Below, piece by piece: positions 22,886 through 34,890 of a stretch of 64,000 nucleotides of DNA; within the stretch, counting starts at the first letter, position 1; each line of letters opens with the position of its first letter. This DNA is from Papilionanthe hookeriana x Papilionanthe teres (lineage: Eukaryota; Streptophyta; Magnoliopsida; Asparagales; Orchidaceae): contig CM040427.1 in assembly GCA_022702705.1 (NCBI GenBank), forward strand, positions 17,755,625-17,819,624. The letters run 5' to 3'. The notes below the pieces were generated by a model that worked only from the letters and a program-made list of their open reading frames with translations, was not told the origin of the DNA and made no database searches. Position numbers and translations under genes: made by a program.

Positions 22886-23654
22886 AAGAGAATCTCCTAT
22901 GTGAGATGATTCACCTTCATATTTGTTTAATTAATCAATGTGTATTTAAGGGAAGTCATATGCTTTTCTTAAAATTGATTTCTAGGTTTTATCCAGGCAA
23001 GGTGGGAGTCACCTGACACTCCCAATAATCAGTATAAGAGAAGCTTTGTGTCACTTATCATGCCTTTTTGACCATAAGCTTTAAGCAGGGTCCAAGAACA
23101 AAAAGTGCCCATTCAAAACAAAAGAAAGAGGTGAGTTCCCTTAAATAATTTGCTTTAGTTTAGTCTAAAACTAAAAATCATTATGATTGGAATACTTTGA
23201 ATGTCTAACCACTTTTGACTTGTGTGATTTTGTCAAAAATGTGTTGATCGATTGAAGTAAACTAACCAATCTACGTATAATCGAGAAACTTCAAAACCCA
23301 ATTGCCTTAAGGAATTTCAAAGCAACTATGCTTAATCATGGTAGATCTTTATCCAGGAAAGGTGTAATTCCTCTTGGTGGCCTATGATAGTCATGACCAA
23401 TGATCAATAAAAGCATAGAGGTCCCTTAAAAAGCATGTTGTTCGCTCAAGCCTCATATAGGTCTGAATCATGCTTGAACCATTCATCTTAAATGAATGAG
23501 GTAAACGCCCTTTTAAGGGGTATATGTGAATTTCACTTTAGGATTACATGCCTTACACCTAGCACACACTTTTGGGTATCTTGATTGACCAAAGTCAATG
23601 TTGATCGATACTTGTTGTATGTGAGAGAAGCCATGCACTTCTTCCAAAAGTTAT
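22886..23654 (+). other. Spacer between the two 86-bp repeat blocks
   Basis: No gene supported. It contains repeated short texts around 'tttatccaggcaaggtgggagtcacc' and 'tttatccaggaaaggtgtaattcc' (parts; near 22988 and 23348), hinting at a second, larger and more decayed repeat. Confidence 0.35.
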
Positions 23655-24020
23655 CTTTAGTCACACTTGCCCTTAGAGTTCAGACAGTCCTTCCTTTAGA
23701 TGCCGACTCACCTTCAGTATGGGTGTCCATCCATCCATTTTTTTTTTATGTGTTGAACTTCGGGTCTTGGCAGTGCTTCCTTCAGAATTCATCTTGCCTT
23801 CATTATTGGTTTCCACTCATCACTATTACACTTTATATGTTGACCTTCGGGTCCCAAAAATCTGTCCTCCAGAAGTTAACATCCTTGGTTATGGGTGTTC
23901 ACCCATCCATTTTACGCTTTATGCGTTAACCCTTGGGTCCTGACAGTCCTTCCTCTAGAATTTGACTTAACTTTTATGTTAGATTCCCCCCACCACCTTT
24001 TTACGCTAAATGTGGCAATC
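23655..24020 (+). repeat. Tandem array of about 86-bp units, second block
   Basis: Same unit as at 22337-22885: 'cagtccttcctttaga', 'gactcaccttc', 'atgggtgtccatccatcc', then 'gttgaacttcgggtc'. Phase markers at about 23753, 23840 and 23926 are 86-87 bp apart. Frames at 23585-23943 come from the repeat. Confidence 0.8.
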
Positions 24021-24029
24021 TTGAGGTCT

Positions 24030-24235
24030 GGTAATTGAGGAAAATTTAGTAATTGAGGAAAATTCATTTAGATAAATCATTGATACTATTACTTCATCAT
24101 TTGAGACCTTAAATGCAATTAAAAACATACCTAACAACCCATATTTCAATTTCTATAACCTAGGTTAGAAGATCCATCATAACTTAATCTAAAATAATAA
24201 TTTAGGTAAAGGAAATCTATGATAGCAAAATAGCC
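24030..24235 (+). pseudogene. Captured Athila-like gag fragment
   Basis: Translation of about 24045-24200 gives FETLNAIKNIPNNPYFNFYNLG, shown here in pieces: FETLNAI, then PNNPYFNFYNLG. This matches LESLNAI...PNNPYSNYYSPG at 5380-5450 in the Athila-like gag, and the bases before it still fit as well. No other gag or pol sequence flanks it, so it is an isolated fragment inside a Tat-like element. Confidence 0.65.
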
Positions 24236-24625
24236 CACCGGTGTGTGAATTTCCTATACGTATGACATACAACCATGTCCCTTGTGGCACCACACTTGAA
24301 TGCCACAAGACTTTACATGTTTTATAATCAATCAGGGTTATGCCTTTGAGCCTCTAAACTTACTGAGCATGCAACATATCTGCACTGGAGTTCATCATTT
24401 GCATGATTGATGATCTTGTTTGTTGTATGCTTGTAATTGCATCCACATGTATTTTGATAGTAAGTTAGACTCATTAGGTGAGTAAACCCATATTTTCATG
24501 ATGTTTTAACAAGCATTGTTTGCCGGATAAAACCCAGTGAGCAATGTGAGTTATTGTATCGAGATCAACACGAGTATGATTGTGCTAAGGATCCAAGGGA
24601 TCTAACTTGTGTTACCTTGCATGAT
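24236..24625 (+). other. Unassigned interior before the 3' LTR
   Basis: No gene. A polypurine tract next to the LTR should lie at the right end, but none is clear, so the LTR start is uncertain by a few tens of bases. Confidence 0.35.
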
Positions 24626-26986
24626 ATAGGTTTGTATTTGATGTCCCTATTTCAAAAAAAAAAATATATATATATATATATATATTTCTACTTATGATAT
24701 CCATCCTATTTTAAGATTATGCATATAGTAAGCTTGGGCATATGTAAGAACAACTCTATTTAAAATCCATCTTGGGTGATGTTTGTTGGATCCCTTCGAT
24801 CTTGAGGACGAGACAAGTGTGGTACCCCATTAAAGTCATACATGCCTTGAGACTTTATTCTGAGCATTTAGATTTTGGTTAGGATACTTTTTGTTAGATG
24901 GTGTGCTAGGCTAGGATTAGGGTACTAGGTAGTCTTTTTCAATTTTAGATTATTGCTCTTTGCTAATTTGGTTGCCTAGCCAAGAAACACTTTGCTTGTG
25001 TTTGTTTACTGAGTGTGAACATTTGCAATAATGTATTAGGTCAATCTTCTTGCAAATAGCTATGTCTAAATATACACACACAGGTTTATTAGGGGGGGGG
25101 GCAATGCCATGATTTATATGCTAACTATTTGTTGCAGGTGCTACTATAAACACACACAGGTTTACTAGGCATGGCTCATATGCATTGCATGGTAACCCGT
25201 ACTAATGTTTTCTGTAGGTTGAGCCCTTTAATTTTGTTTTATCATATATTTGATAGAATCTTAGAAATAAGTTTGTATCAAAAATAAGGTACGAGCATGT
25301 ATTTTGAGGCGTTTGGCGTGGGAACCATGTGACGGACACCAGGAGCAGTAGCTCGTGCTTTGTACCTTAAATCCAAATTTATATTCTTGTATACAATTAG
25401 TTCAGGCATGTATATGAGGAGTCCAACTGTTTTTATTGTTTTCTTAGGAGATGTTGCCGACCCAGTGACACCGACCTATTCTTATATTTTTTTCTTGGTT
25501 TTCCTTGACTCTTGTTTTATGACTGCTTTATTTTCGTGTTTCTTTCTATTTGTTGTTTGTCTGGGATTGATCAGGAAAAATAGTCTAGGCTCATTACGAA
25601 CCCTAAAAATTTAAACTTTATACAAAATCTTAATAATAAAAGATTAAGATTGATTAATATTTAGGGTTAAAATGGTCAGGACTTTTAAAACCTGTACTTA
25701 CTTTTAAACATGGAATTTGAGCTGATTTTAAAAAGGTTTGCAGGCATGGTTATATGTGCCAACATGTTTCATAAGGTCTTTAAATCTAGGGTTATGGTTG
25801 ATAAATACATCATATTGCATATATCCGAAGAGAAGCCCCTGTGCTTCTCCAATCTGACTAGTTCAACGTAGATTTCTACTTAGGCGGTTGTCTAGTGCAC
25901 TTAGAGTGTTAGAGGCTTCCCTGTCCCAAATGGGATATAAGTCCTTTATTGAGTAGGTTTACATTTGTTTAGTTAGACCTCTTATTCCATTCTTTCTTGT
26001 GACATCTTCATCATTTATTTGAGGAGTATAAGTCTCTGTTAGCTCTACATTTTTAGATCATAGGACTTCAATTTTCATTCTTTTAACCTTAAGAAAACTA
26101 AGGCCTCCTTGGATGAAATAGTTCACGGATTGCTGACCAGAAGTCTTTGGTTGTGTTGGGTTAACTACCTTCATGACCAGATAAACTTTGGGTCATAAAA
26201 GCTTGGGATGACAGATCCATGGTATCAAAACCTGATTATCTCTACTTGATTAGGATTCCTCTAACTCTCCTTTGTTAAGCCCTTTTGAGCTCTATCATCC
26301 TTTTAACACCTCGTTGATGTATTCTAATATACCTAAATGCAGATAAGCCCCCACATCCCGTTTGGGATAAGGTGATTCACCCTCTATGCTTATGGCCCGG
26401 TTAGGCTGTAACCTAGACCCTAAGAGTCGATTTGTTTATTTCATAGGCTTCGTTTGCTGATGAGCCGCTACCCATTTAGGATATCAGAAATTTACTCTCT
26501 GCTTTGTGGCTTAGCGAGAGCTTTGAAAGTATTGGGATATTCCTATGAAATAACTATTCTTTTAATGACTTGTTTACCTATCCATATATTGTAAATAAGA
26601 CTCATTTTATTGAGAGTATTTTTGGGTGTCCCCCAAGATGTAATTAACCAAAGGTATACGATTCTTTGTGAGTGTTATTTAATCCAAAGAAAAAAGTTCT
26701 TTTTAGTTCTCTAGTTATGGGTGGCTTATGTAGAGTCTTTTTTGTGGACATCGTGTTTCAAGATATTTCAATTTGATCTTGTTCAGACATATACTCTCAA
26801 CCTATCGCATGAAGATTACCATATATAAGCCCTCCATGTTTCTTTTTAAATTTTGTATGTCTATTTTCATTGCATATCCCATCTTTTTTGATTCATATGC
26901 TTTTCGGATCATTTATATGATCTAAGAGGAAGATTTATTTGGTAAGGGGAATCATATGATGATGACTTATATATATATGATGATGA

Positions 26987-27038
<52 letters not shown>

Positions 27039-27078
27039 CTCGCAACTCTGAGTTCCTTTAAAAAGAACCAAAAACAAA
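24626..27078 (+). repeat. 3' LTR, Tat/Ogre-like
   Basis: Homologous to 15976-18280 across its length: 'atgtccctatttc', 'tatccatcctatttt', 'aggagaagcccctgtgcttctccaat' (in part), 'gcaactctgagttcc'. It is about 150 bp longer because of expanded AT repeats (24662-24687 and 26985-27033). Confidence 0.72.
26985..27033. repeat. (TA)n microsatellite
   Basis: An almost pure TA run of about 50 bp inside the LTR, preceded by a 24-bp duplication of 'tgatgatgacttatatata'. It is absent from the 5' LTR copy, so it expanded after insertion. Confidence 0.9.
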
Positions 27079-28579
27079 GTCCAAAGATAGTCATGCATTT
27101 TGTAACTTGTCTTATAAACTAGGCACTTATAATTTATTTATTTTCTATTTTATTTATGAATTTTATTTTAACTATGAGAGTTGTTATAGTTGGTGAAGTT
27201 TTCAAAAGGGAAGAGTTTTCCAAATATAGAAAAAACCGTCAGAGGAACATAAAGTCAAACTCAGTTATAAGACTGGAAGAAGGTTGAGTTCGAGCCAAGC
27301 CTTTAAAGCTGGAAGAGTATTGAATTTTTGATCTATTTTCATTATTTCTTATTTAATTAAGAATACATTCATTTTTTTCTTCTTTTTTTAAAGTTGTAAG
27401 ATTCTATAACTCATTTATTTAAGGGTGTTTAAACAAATTGTTTTAGAATCAAGAAAAAGTTGGTTATACTTACCTTAGAATAAAATGAAAGGTATAACAA
27501 TGTAATAATGATAATCTGGTGTGTACAAAATATAGACACATTATCGATGTATTAAGATAGAGAAACCAATCATATTTGAGGAGAGAAGTAAGTCCCCAGT
27601 GGAGTCGCCAAATAGGATCCTATCGATTTTTTTTTTCCAACACATAGTTATAAATGTCGTGTAGATTTGAAATTTTAGTTATTTAAGTAATCAAGCACAT
27701 CATCAAAGGTAATATAGTATTTTGAACGATAGAGATGCCACTTTACGATGGGTTCAATTATTTAAATTAAATTTTTGAATATTTGCATTGTTCTATGATT
27801 AAAATCAAAAAATATTTCCTCCATCTAGTATGAAGACTAGAAATGATTTATATTAATCTAGGGTCTTAAACTTCTTATAAGTGCAAGCTTTTATAGTTAA
27901 TTATGTTTTAAGCAATCAATGTTATTTAAGAAAACACTAGGTTAAGGATATGGTTGTCTTCAGGAAACTTCTATGTTAGGGCTTCTACGATTGATTATTA
28001 GAAATTCTAAGTGAGAAAGGCTCAAAAGTAGAAAAATTAATATTAGAACCTAAAAAAATAAAATTTAGGAGGTGTCCAAGATAATGAGAAACTTAGTGAT
28101 ATCTCAACTATCTTATTACTTAGCTTTAGTGATTTTGAAAAAAAGTTTAGTTGATGTTTCTTCTTGACATTTTATTAGAATGTTAGGACTTAGATCACAT
28201 GATATATGATCATGAGAAAATATAAGTGAAAATTTATGTCAAAATTACTAAGATGAACTTTACCGACAGAGGTGAAACTTCAAAATCCTCAAAACTAAAA
28301 GAGAAAAAAAATGCAAATAAATAAGTAATGGACTTACAATCCTGGCTAGACAGGGTTACAATCTAAATAATCTAATCACATTTAAAACCATGCATGGTTA
28401 GTCTCAATGACTGGAAGATAGGGTATGTTGTTAATTTATTAGGAGTGGTAGGTCCTACAACTTGATTATAAATCAATTTGTCTAAGTATGACTGGTATGC
28501 AAAATTTCCTAGGAGAACATATTTTTTTCTATTTAATATTTAAATATTTTTAAAGCTTGCCACACTCAAGTATTTATTA
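27079..28579. other. Unassigned DNA with orphan primer site
   Basis: No gene supported. It lies between the Tat-like 3' LTR and the CACTA remnant. Its only recognisable element is a minus-strand tRNA-Arg-type primer site at 27594-27611, so the part to the right may be the LTR of a decayed minus-strand element. Confidence 0.35.
27594..27611 (-). promoter_or_regulatory. Orphan tRNA-Arg-type primer binding site
   Basis: The plus text 'tccccagtggagtcgccaaa' is the reverse complement of TTTGGCGACTCCACTGGGGA, an almost perfect Tat/Ogre primer site. No LTR partner is recognised in the window. Confidence 0.6.
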
Positions 28580-28599
28580 CACTCTAGAAGATTGCTCGA

Positions 28600-28985
28600 T
28601 TAGTGTCGGGCATTTCCAACTTTAATCGGGTGATTTTTTGATGTTAAGCCTGATTAGCATTGGATTAGAGTGAAAAAAAAATTGATGTAAAATTGAGCAT
28701 CACTAATTGATTTTGAGTCGACAATTGTGTTGGACTTGTATTAGCATTTAAATTTGCATTGTCAAAATCTGTCACTAAAAAATTTTGCTGAAAATACGGG
28801 CGACACTAACATAACGGTGGAGAGTCAAAACTGATTGACACAAATTAACATTGGATAAGGTGGACTCAAATTAACATCGACACCCACGTTCGATGTTCCT
28901 GCGTCGATTTAGAAGAAACAACAATTGATTGGCTTATTGTAATTTTTAGAATCGGAATACTCCGATGTTAATCCGACGCAAAATT
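28600..28985. repeat. CACTA-like subterminal repeats
   Basis: Short motifs recur in both orientations: 'attaacatcgaca', 'gatgttaatccgac', 'attaacattggat', 'gcattggattag' and the palindrome 'cggaatactccg'. Clusters of short direct and inverted motifs are typical of CACTA subterminal regions, where the TnpA-type protein binds. Confidence 0.45.
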
Positions 28986-29235
28986 GTAAGAAACAAAAAA
29001 TACAACAAAACGATTAGAATTTCATATGCATACACATAAAAAATGCAAGCACCATAATAGGACAAGAAATCTCCAAAATATTTACATAATGATACCAAAT
29101 TAGATTAAATATAAACAAATCAAATTGTTTATAGTTTATGACACAAAAAACTGAAAGTTCATTTAAATAGGATTGAACAAAAAAACATAAAGTGAGCCTA
29201 TGTCGAGGGGGGGAGGGGCATAAGCAAACACAAAA

Positions 29236-30073
29236 AATCCTAATCTTTCTCCTCATCATCTTCACTCACCTCATCCTCCTAATCCTCCTTGATAGCACTC
29301 ATATGTCATTTGCCCTAACAATCAAAACTCTCCGTCAGTCATGCTAGACTATCAGCAACCATCTGCCGGTCTTCACGCACCTGTCAAAGTTCTTCATTCA
29401 TCATCATAACCTGCCTGGCAAGCACTTCATGCTGAGTTTGTAACGAGCTAGGGCCACCCACAACTGCGTAGAGTCTCGACCTCAAATTCTATCTCCATTG
29501 CTCCGAGGCCATACACTCTCCCATTCTTCTTCCCCGCCGCCTGCCTCCACAACTCAAAATAAAACCAAGCATAGTTAAACTAACTACCACTGCTGCTGAA
29601 CGATAGTGAAGTCTGGCTAGTCATCTCCCTCTGTCTCCTAGAGCTGCTCTCGATGATCTCCGTGATCAGAATTATGGGCAGCCTAGAGGGTTAGAGCCTG
29701 AAATTGAAACATTAGGTACACTATAAAATGTAATGAAAATTGAAGTTTCTTTACTACAAAAAATAAGTTAACCTATGAGTCACCCATTAACACCAAATAG
29801 AATCGTCTAGCAGTGTCAGCCATCTTAGGTGCTAGAGTCGATGGGCTTGGCTGGTTGGAAGAGGATTTTGGGTGAAAATATGGTGCAGGAGTGAGGGTGA
29901 TGCGTACGAGGGAGCGAGTGCGGGAGGAGGACAACATGAGGGGTGATTGGAGTGGCTTCCGGAGTGTCATACCTATCAGCACAGGTGACAACCTTCTTCA
30001 ATCTCTGGTATATGTTCCCTGAAGATTCTTGAAAGCGTGGTCTATCTGGGGGTGGAGCACCTGCCATCTGCAA
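29236..30073 (-). pseudogene. Transposase_24 (Ptta/En/Spm) pseudogene
   Basis: TnpA-type proteins of CACTA elements bind subterminal repeats and help excision. At about 29555-29460 the minus strand reads LWRQAAGKKNGRVYGLGAM, matching the GKKKGRVYGLGS-type signature of the plant Ptta/En/Spm family. Downstream in another frame come VLARQVMMMNEEL and an acidic end (EDEVSEDDEEKD). Upstream, MAGAPPPDRPRFQES opens at about 30064, and a second frame (SSSRTRSLV, MADTARRFYLVL) covers 29773-29991. Introns or frameshifts separate the pieces. Stops show it is not functional in this form. Confidence 0.6.
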
Positions 30074-30179
30074 AAGGAAAAAAAAATTGAATTAGTAAAT
30101 AAGATTAGTATGTAATACAAGACAAAAAAGTATAAACAAAATTGCAGAACATAAATATATAAGTATACATATCAGTTTT

Positions 30180-30590
30180 TATTACGTTCCATTTGATGAT
30201 TCTGATGTTGAAGAACTTAAAATTTCTTTATCAATCTCATCAACATTTTCATTCATATTTGGAGGGACATCTTCATAATACCTTTTGGTATTCTCTGGGG
30301 AAACTCATCGTTTGAGTTAAGCTGAATATGAAAATCATTTCTGTTTCAATCAATTTTTATGTCACTTGTGTGGAATGTCTGCTCGAGCGTACCAGGATTA
30401 TACTTTATGCAAATTAGTTCCCCCTGTAGCGCAACATCCATTTGGACCTTTCAGCATGTGTTGAGGGGCACGTAGACAGGGTCATTTTGCTAGACTTTGG
30501 CTTTCGCTTAGGCAAAGGCCAATCGGCATTTTGCACGTCGGATGACTTTGATCGGCATAAAAAATATTATTCACCATGTCGAGCAAAAAA
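30180..30590 (-). pseudogene. Possible TnpD (DUF4216-type) C-terminal remnant
   Basis: Minus-strand fragments QNDPVYVPLN, IKYNPGTLEQ and YYEDVPPNMNENVDEID lie upstream of the Transposase_24-like gene. Their position fits the C-terminal end of the CACTA TnpD protein, which commonly carries DUF4216. The motif match is weak and frames are broken, so this rests mostly on context. Confidence 0.3.
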
Positions 30591-30616
30591 TTAGCTCAAA
30601 TGGGCCCATCTGTTAG

Positions 30617-31009
30617 CCTCATTTATGGTGAGGTCTAAACTTCCTCTTAGTAGTTAGGATCTAGACATACTACCACCTAGAAATCTAAACCATCTCCTAG
30701 CTCTTCTTGAAACCCAATATAGGTAGTCTCAAACCTCCAAACCACTTGTAAGGTTGAAGACCAACATGTGGAGGTTCAGAGATGAGTTCCCATAAGAATA
30801 ATTAAACTTATGGCAACACTGGATAACAAGGGCTTGGTTTTGCACACACACCCCTAATCCTTTGAATTCCCCACCCGTTCTAAAACCCTAAACCAATCCC
30901 TTATACCCTTTAAGAAACTCACATGTTTGGTCCCAAGCCTCTGATCTTTGATTGAGATGGCTAGGATAAATGTGTGAAGGTTCATAAAGAGGTTGCCATT
31001 TTTGCTAGG
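30617..31009 (+). repeat. Tat-like LTR, segment 1 (5' end)
   Basis: Starts near 'cctcatttatggtgaggtc', matching 'cctcatttttgatgaggtc' at 46829. Continues with 'aggatctag' and 'gtggaggttcagagatgagttcc' (compare 47020-47045). It ends in 'ctagg', the target site of the nested element. Confidence 0.6.
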
Positions 31010-32912
31010 TGATGCAAATTTTTTATATGTAAGAATTTATGAACTCAGATTTATATATTTATAAAGATTTTGTAAAGTCACCATTTCAAATACAAGTATA
31101 CGTATTTCTAAAGTAATACAGGGCTCTAGTCGAGTCCCGTTTATCAATCCCACAGGAAGCGAGGTAAGAGATTCTTAGTCAAATTCTAGTCTACTATTAT
31201 CAAACTATAGAATGGAGGGTCAATATTAGTGGTGTTTTATTAGCAACTACCTCTAAATGCAGATGATTATAGGTAAGGATAATAACTATTCCTAAATGCA
31301 AATATTACTTATAAAGATAACCCTTTCTGGATGGATTGGTTTGGTGAATTTTAAGATAATAAAAACTACTATTCTTAAGTACTGAATTGGATAATGTGAA
31401 GGAATGAGATGCATTAAATATTGTATGTGCAAAGTAGGAACAATCCTTTTCTTTACCCTCTTCTGAGTGCATAAAGAACATTGGTTAATCCTAGGTTTAG
31501 TCTCTAAATTCGTGGTTACGCTGGGAGGTTACTGGCTCTCACTCTAGAGCTCCCACTTCCCTTCGCCTGAAGGCTAACTCGCTTTAGTTTCCAATCACTA
31601 GGACCAAATTGTGGATTTTAGTTTGTCACCCTAAAATCTCCAATTCTATGCCCATTAAACTAAATTTCCCTATGTATTTGCACACAACCCCCATGAACTA
31701 CATAACTCATTCATGGACATTGAATGTGGTTCCACTTTGTTGAGAATTACACCTCCCTTTTGGAACTATGCAATTACAATAAAGTTTAACAATAAAACGG
31801 GCCCTTATTGTAATGTAAATGAAGTGCAAGTAAAGACCATCACATTTGTAATTAAATCCACTTCTAACATGCATCACAATATAGTAAAGATGAATCCTAC
31901 TCATTGCAAAATAAAAGTAAAATGAAAACAATGGAATAATCTTCTTATGACACTATTTCCAAATAAGAAGAAAGAATAAGAGAAGACATCATAAAGCACA
32001 AAGAAAACACAACGAAAAACTTCATTTCAAAGCAAATCCACAAAATAAGTGTTTACAAAATCATAAGATAATGAAGAAAATAAAACTTAGCTTTTTTTCC
32101 CTTGAAAGAAAGATGAAAATCTCTCCCATAAAGTCTCCCGCTGATCCATGCAATGCTAGAACATTCCCTTACAAATTCTCTCAAAATCCCCTCACCAATC
32201 TCTCCAAAAGGTAGAAATCTACATTTCTACTCCTATTCTAAGATCCCTCAACATTCTCCACAATTTTCCTAACATTACTCTTACACACACACACACACAC
32301 TTTTTCTGACTTAAAATCACTAATTTAAAGTGTGGGGATGAAATTTTGAAGAGTTGCCCCAAGAATCCTTTCAAAAAGCGTCCAAATACGTTGAATATCG
32401 ACCATAACCGCTTCTGGCGCGGTCCGACGCTGTCTGGGCGCTCTCTGGCGCTATTTTCAATGAATGTTTAATGCTTTCTGGACTTTGGTGCAGTCCAGCG
32501 CTGGATAGGGTGCCGTCCGACGCCCTATTCTGCGCATCTCCACCGTTTTGCTTCGTTTGGCTCCATTTCAGCTCCGATTCACCTCGCCCCATTTCAGTTG
32601 TTGCATTCCTAACAGATAACCCTACAAAATAAGCATAAATATAACCTTTTTTTAAGTGTAATCTCATTCAAAAATATGCAAGAAATGTAAAAGAGATTAA
32701 GCAAAGAAAGATTTATCAAAATGTGTCAGGCCAAAATTTGTTATTTTGCTTGTATTTGCTCCAAATTGCACCATCTTTGTTTCCTTTTCTTCAAAAGTCA
32801 TTTCTTGTACCTAAAACCACAAAACATACAAAATACCTTCCTTTAAAGTGTAATATCATTAAAATTAAGCATAAAAAATATATGAAAAATCAAACATTTT
32901 TTAGGTGAATCA
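31010..32912 (-). repeat. 3' LTR of the gag-only element
   Basis: Starts 'tgatgc' and ends 'gaatca' on the plus strand, about 1.9 kb. GC-rich modules lie at about 32411-32525 (ctggcgcggtccgacgct; cagtccagcgctgg). An (AC)n run is at about 32284-32300. Confidence 0.85.
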
Positions 32913-34890
32913 AGACCCCCAAAACTTAAAAAGTTACCTATCCTCAAAAAACACTATAACTTAAAAAACAAAATATGTTAACTTGGGGTTGTGGGTTTTA
33001 GTAGATTTTCCTATAATTTTATCTCAGAAATATTATAGTATAACATAGGAGAAATTCTAGCAAATCAACCTAGGATTAGAGTGTAAGAATATCTCATATT
33101 CAACTTAGGAATCCAATTTTCTATTTACTTCAAAAGTTATTAAAACTTGTCAAACTAAAGATTCAAAGAAAGTATAAAAATAGAATTTAAGCACCTTATC
33201 TATACCAATTTGACCAATACCTTTTGAACGAAGAATAAGCTTATGATTATTTTTAAGTTTTTTCATTTAAAAAGATTTAAGTGAAACCAATTTTTGATTA
33301 GGCTTCTCCTGAAGCTTCTCCTTACAATTTTTTTCACATTTCTTTTTCTTTCTTTCAGGATAATTTTCAATACCTTTTTTTTACTTTTTTTTTTCTTTTC
33401 TTTTCTTTCGAGATCATTTTCAATCCCCTTTTTTTCTCTTTTTTTTGTGAAGGATTACTATATCTGGATAGACATTTAATAATTTTAAATTTCACTATCC
33501 CCTTTCTAAAGTCCAAAACTCAAAACTCTCCCTTAATTTTTATAAGTGAAACTATTAGTTCGAAAAAAGTTTCAATAAATGCTCAATTCTCAATAAGTAA
33601 AAATGTAAGAATCTTAGCTTTTCAAATATTCAACTCCTTTCTTCCATAAATAGTAAAAACATTTTCCTAATGTTTCCTACAAAATATTTTAACTCTAGAA
33701 CAGTTTTATCACATAGGATTTTAACTAAGTTATTTTTCTAACATTCCTAAAATCAAAATTATAGTAACCTAAAGATAACACCACATGTCACGAGTCATTT
33801 AAAAAAGTGATATAAAACTAAATACAGGCTACTGAGGACAAATAAAGTTTAACTTTGAATGTTAATTTTATTTCTCCCCCCAAACTTAAATTTTAAAATA
33901 TTTTGCAATTAATTCCATAAAATGTGGCAGGAAGAAAAAGTAATTGAATTTACTAGCTACTACAACATTCTATCAAATTCATATACATGTATAATCAGGA
34001 TAAAATGACTGCAGAACAAAAATAAATCTAGCCTAAAACTTGCTTGCAATAAAATTACACTAAAATGAAGTATTCTTACTTTAAAATTTTATTGTACTTC
34101 CTACCCCCAAACTTAATTTTTAACATATATAACATTTAGTACATAAAATATAAGCAGGAAGAAAAACAGTTTAGAAATTCTGTCTACCACAAATGTCTAT
34201 AAAAAACATCTTCAATTATTCATCAGAACAGAACAATATGCAGTAGAAAGTAAATCTAAACTAATCATGCCAGAATAAAATTTACTAAATAAAAGTTTAA
34301 TTAGCATAGTGGGTATCAACAAGGGAATATAAAAATGTTCTTCAAGTCTTATATAAAGTTGTAACACAAACACAAACATACATAATAAATAAGGTCAATT
34401 TATCCTTTAAATGATCACATCTAACTACTTACCTCCAATTTCTAATGAAATCACTACACTAATATATTAGATACTTTTAAAATGATTTTATAGAATATAA
34501 TCCCAAAGATAAAATTATCCCTGATAAGTTTGGTCGCGAACACCAACCTCAGGCATCACCTTATCCTACTAGGCACCTTTTACAGTTATAAATTGTACTT
34601 CATAATCATCCATAAGTTATTCATCAAATAGGTTCGCCACTCCTATCAAATGAAAATAAAGTTAGATAAAGGAAGTAAAAAAATTAAGATGGATCTATCA
34701 TTGTTCAAATTTATGATATCTCTTGTAAAACTCAAGTCCGAGTAAGACCCGAGTTGTAGTGGACTCGTCAATTCAACTACTACAAGAGAACATACAAATC
34801 TAACCATAATAAGAAGTTAAAGAATCACTTCCCTCATGACACACAAAGATTAAATTAAAATACTAACAATCCAAACATCTACCAATCAAC
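32913..34890 (-). other. 3' noncoding interior of the gag-only element
   Basis: Contains the LTR-adjacent polypurine tract (32913-32930, plus text 'agacccccaaaacttaaa'), two further tracts of the same kind at 33885-33900 and 34103-34117, and a purine-rich block at about 33297-33485. No coding frame is supported. Confidence 0.65.

Larger units (their letters stand above)
15976..27078 (+). mobile_element. Tat/Ogre-like element without coding capacity (large retrotransposon derivative)
   Basis: Two direct repeats (about 15976-18280 and 24626-27078) share long matching stretches in the same order, for example 'ctgagcactttga', 'gttgccaacccaacgaca' against 'gttgccgacccagtgaca', and the ends 'gcaactctgagttc'. 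The first is followed by a tRNA-Arg-type primer site at 18283-18300, as in Tat/Ogre/Retand elements. The 6.3-kb interior has no gag, protease, RT or integrase frame, only tandem arrays and a captured gag scrap. It is therefore a non-autonomous derivative. Confidence 0.72.
28580..30616 (-). mobile_element. CACTA (En/Spm) element, 3' half remnant
   Basis: On the minus strand the order is a possible TnpD C-terminal remnant (30590-30180), a Transposase_24-like gene (30073-29236) and subterminal repeats (about 28985-28600). That is the usual order of plant CACTA elements. The text at 28580 (CACTCTAGAAGA) weakly resembles a CACTACAAGAAA-type terminus. The other end is lost where the Tat-like LTR begins near 30617. 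Confidence 0.5.

Noticed and set aside
22372..23943. Open frames with repeated peptide patterns
   Set aside because: They arise from the 86-bp tandem units, whose length is not a multiple of three, so the frames cannot be maintained.
26909..27094. Tyrosine/isoleucine-repeat frame
   Set aside because: Translation of the (TA)n microsatellite.
31707..31931. Open frames at the same place in two LTRs (also 38427-38639)
   Set aside because: Conservation follows from LTR duplication. The frames have no motif, lie in both strands and are broken in the copy at 340-540.
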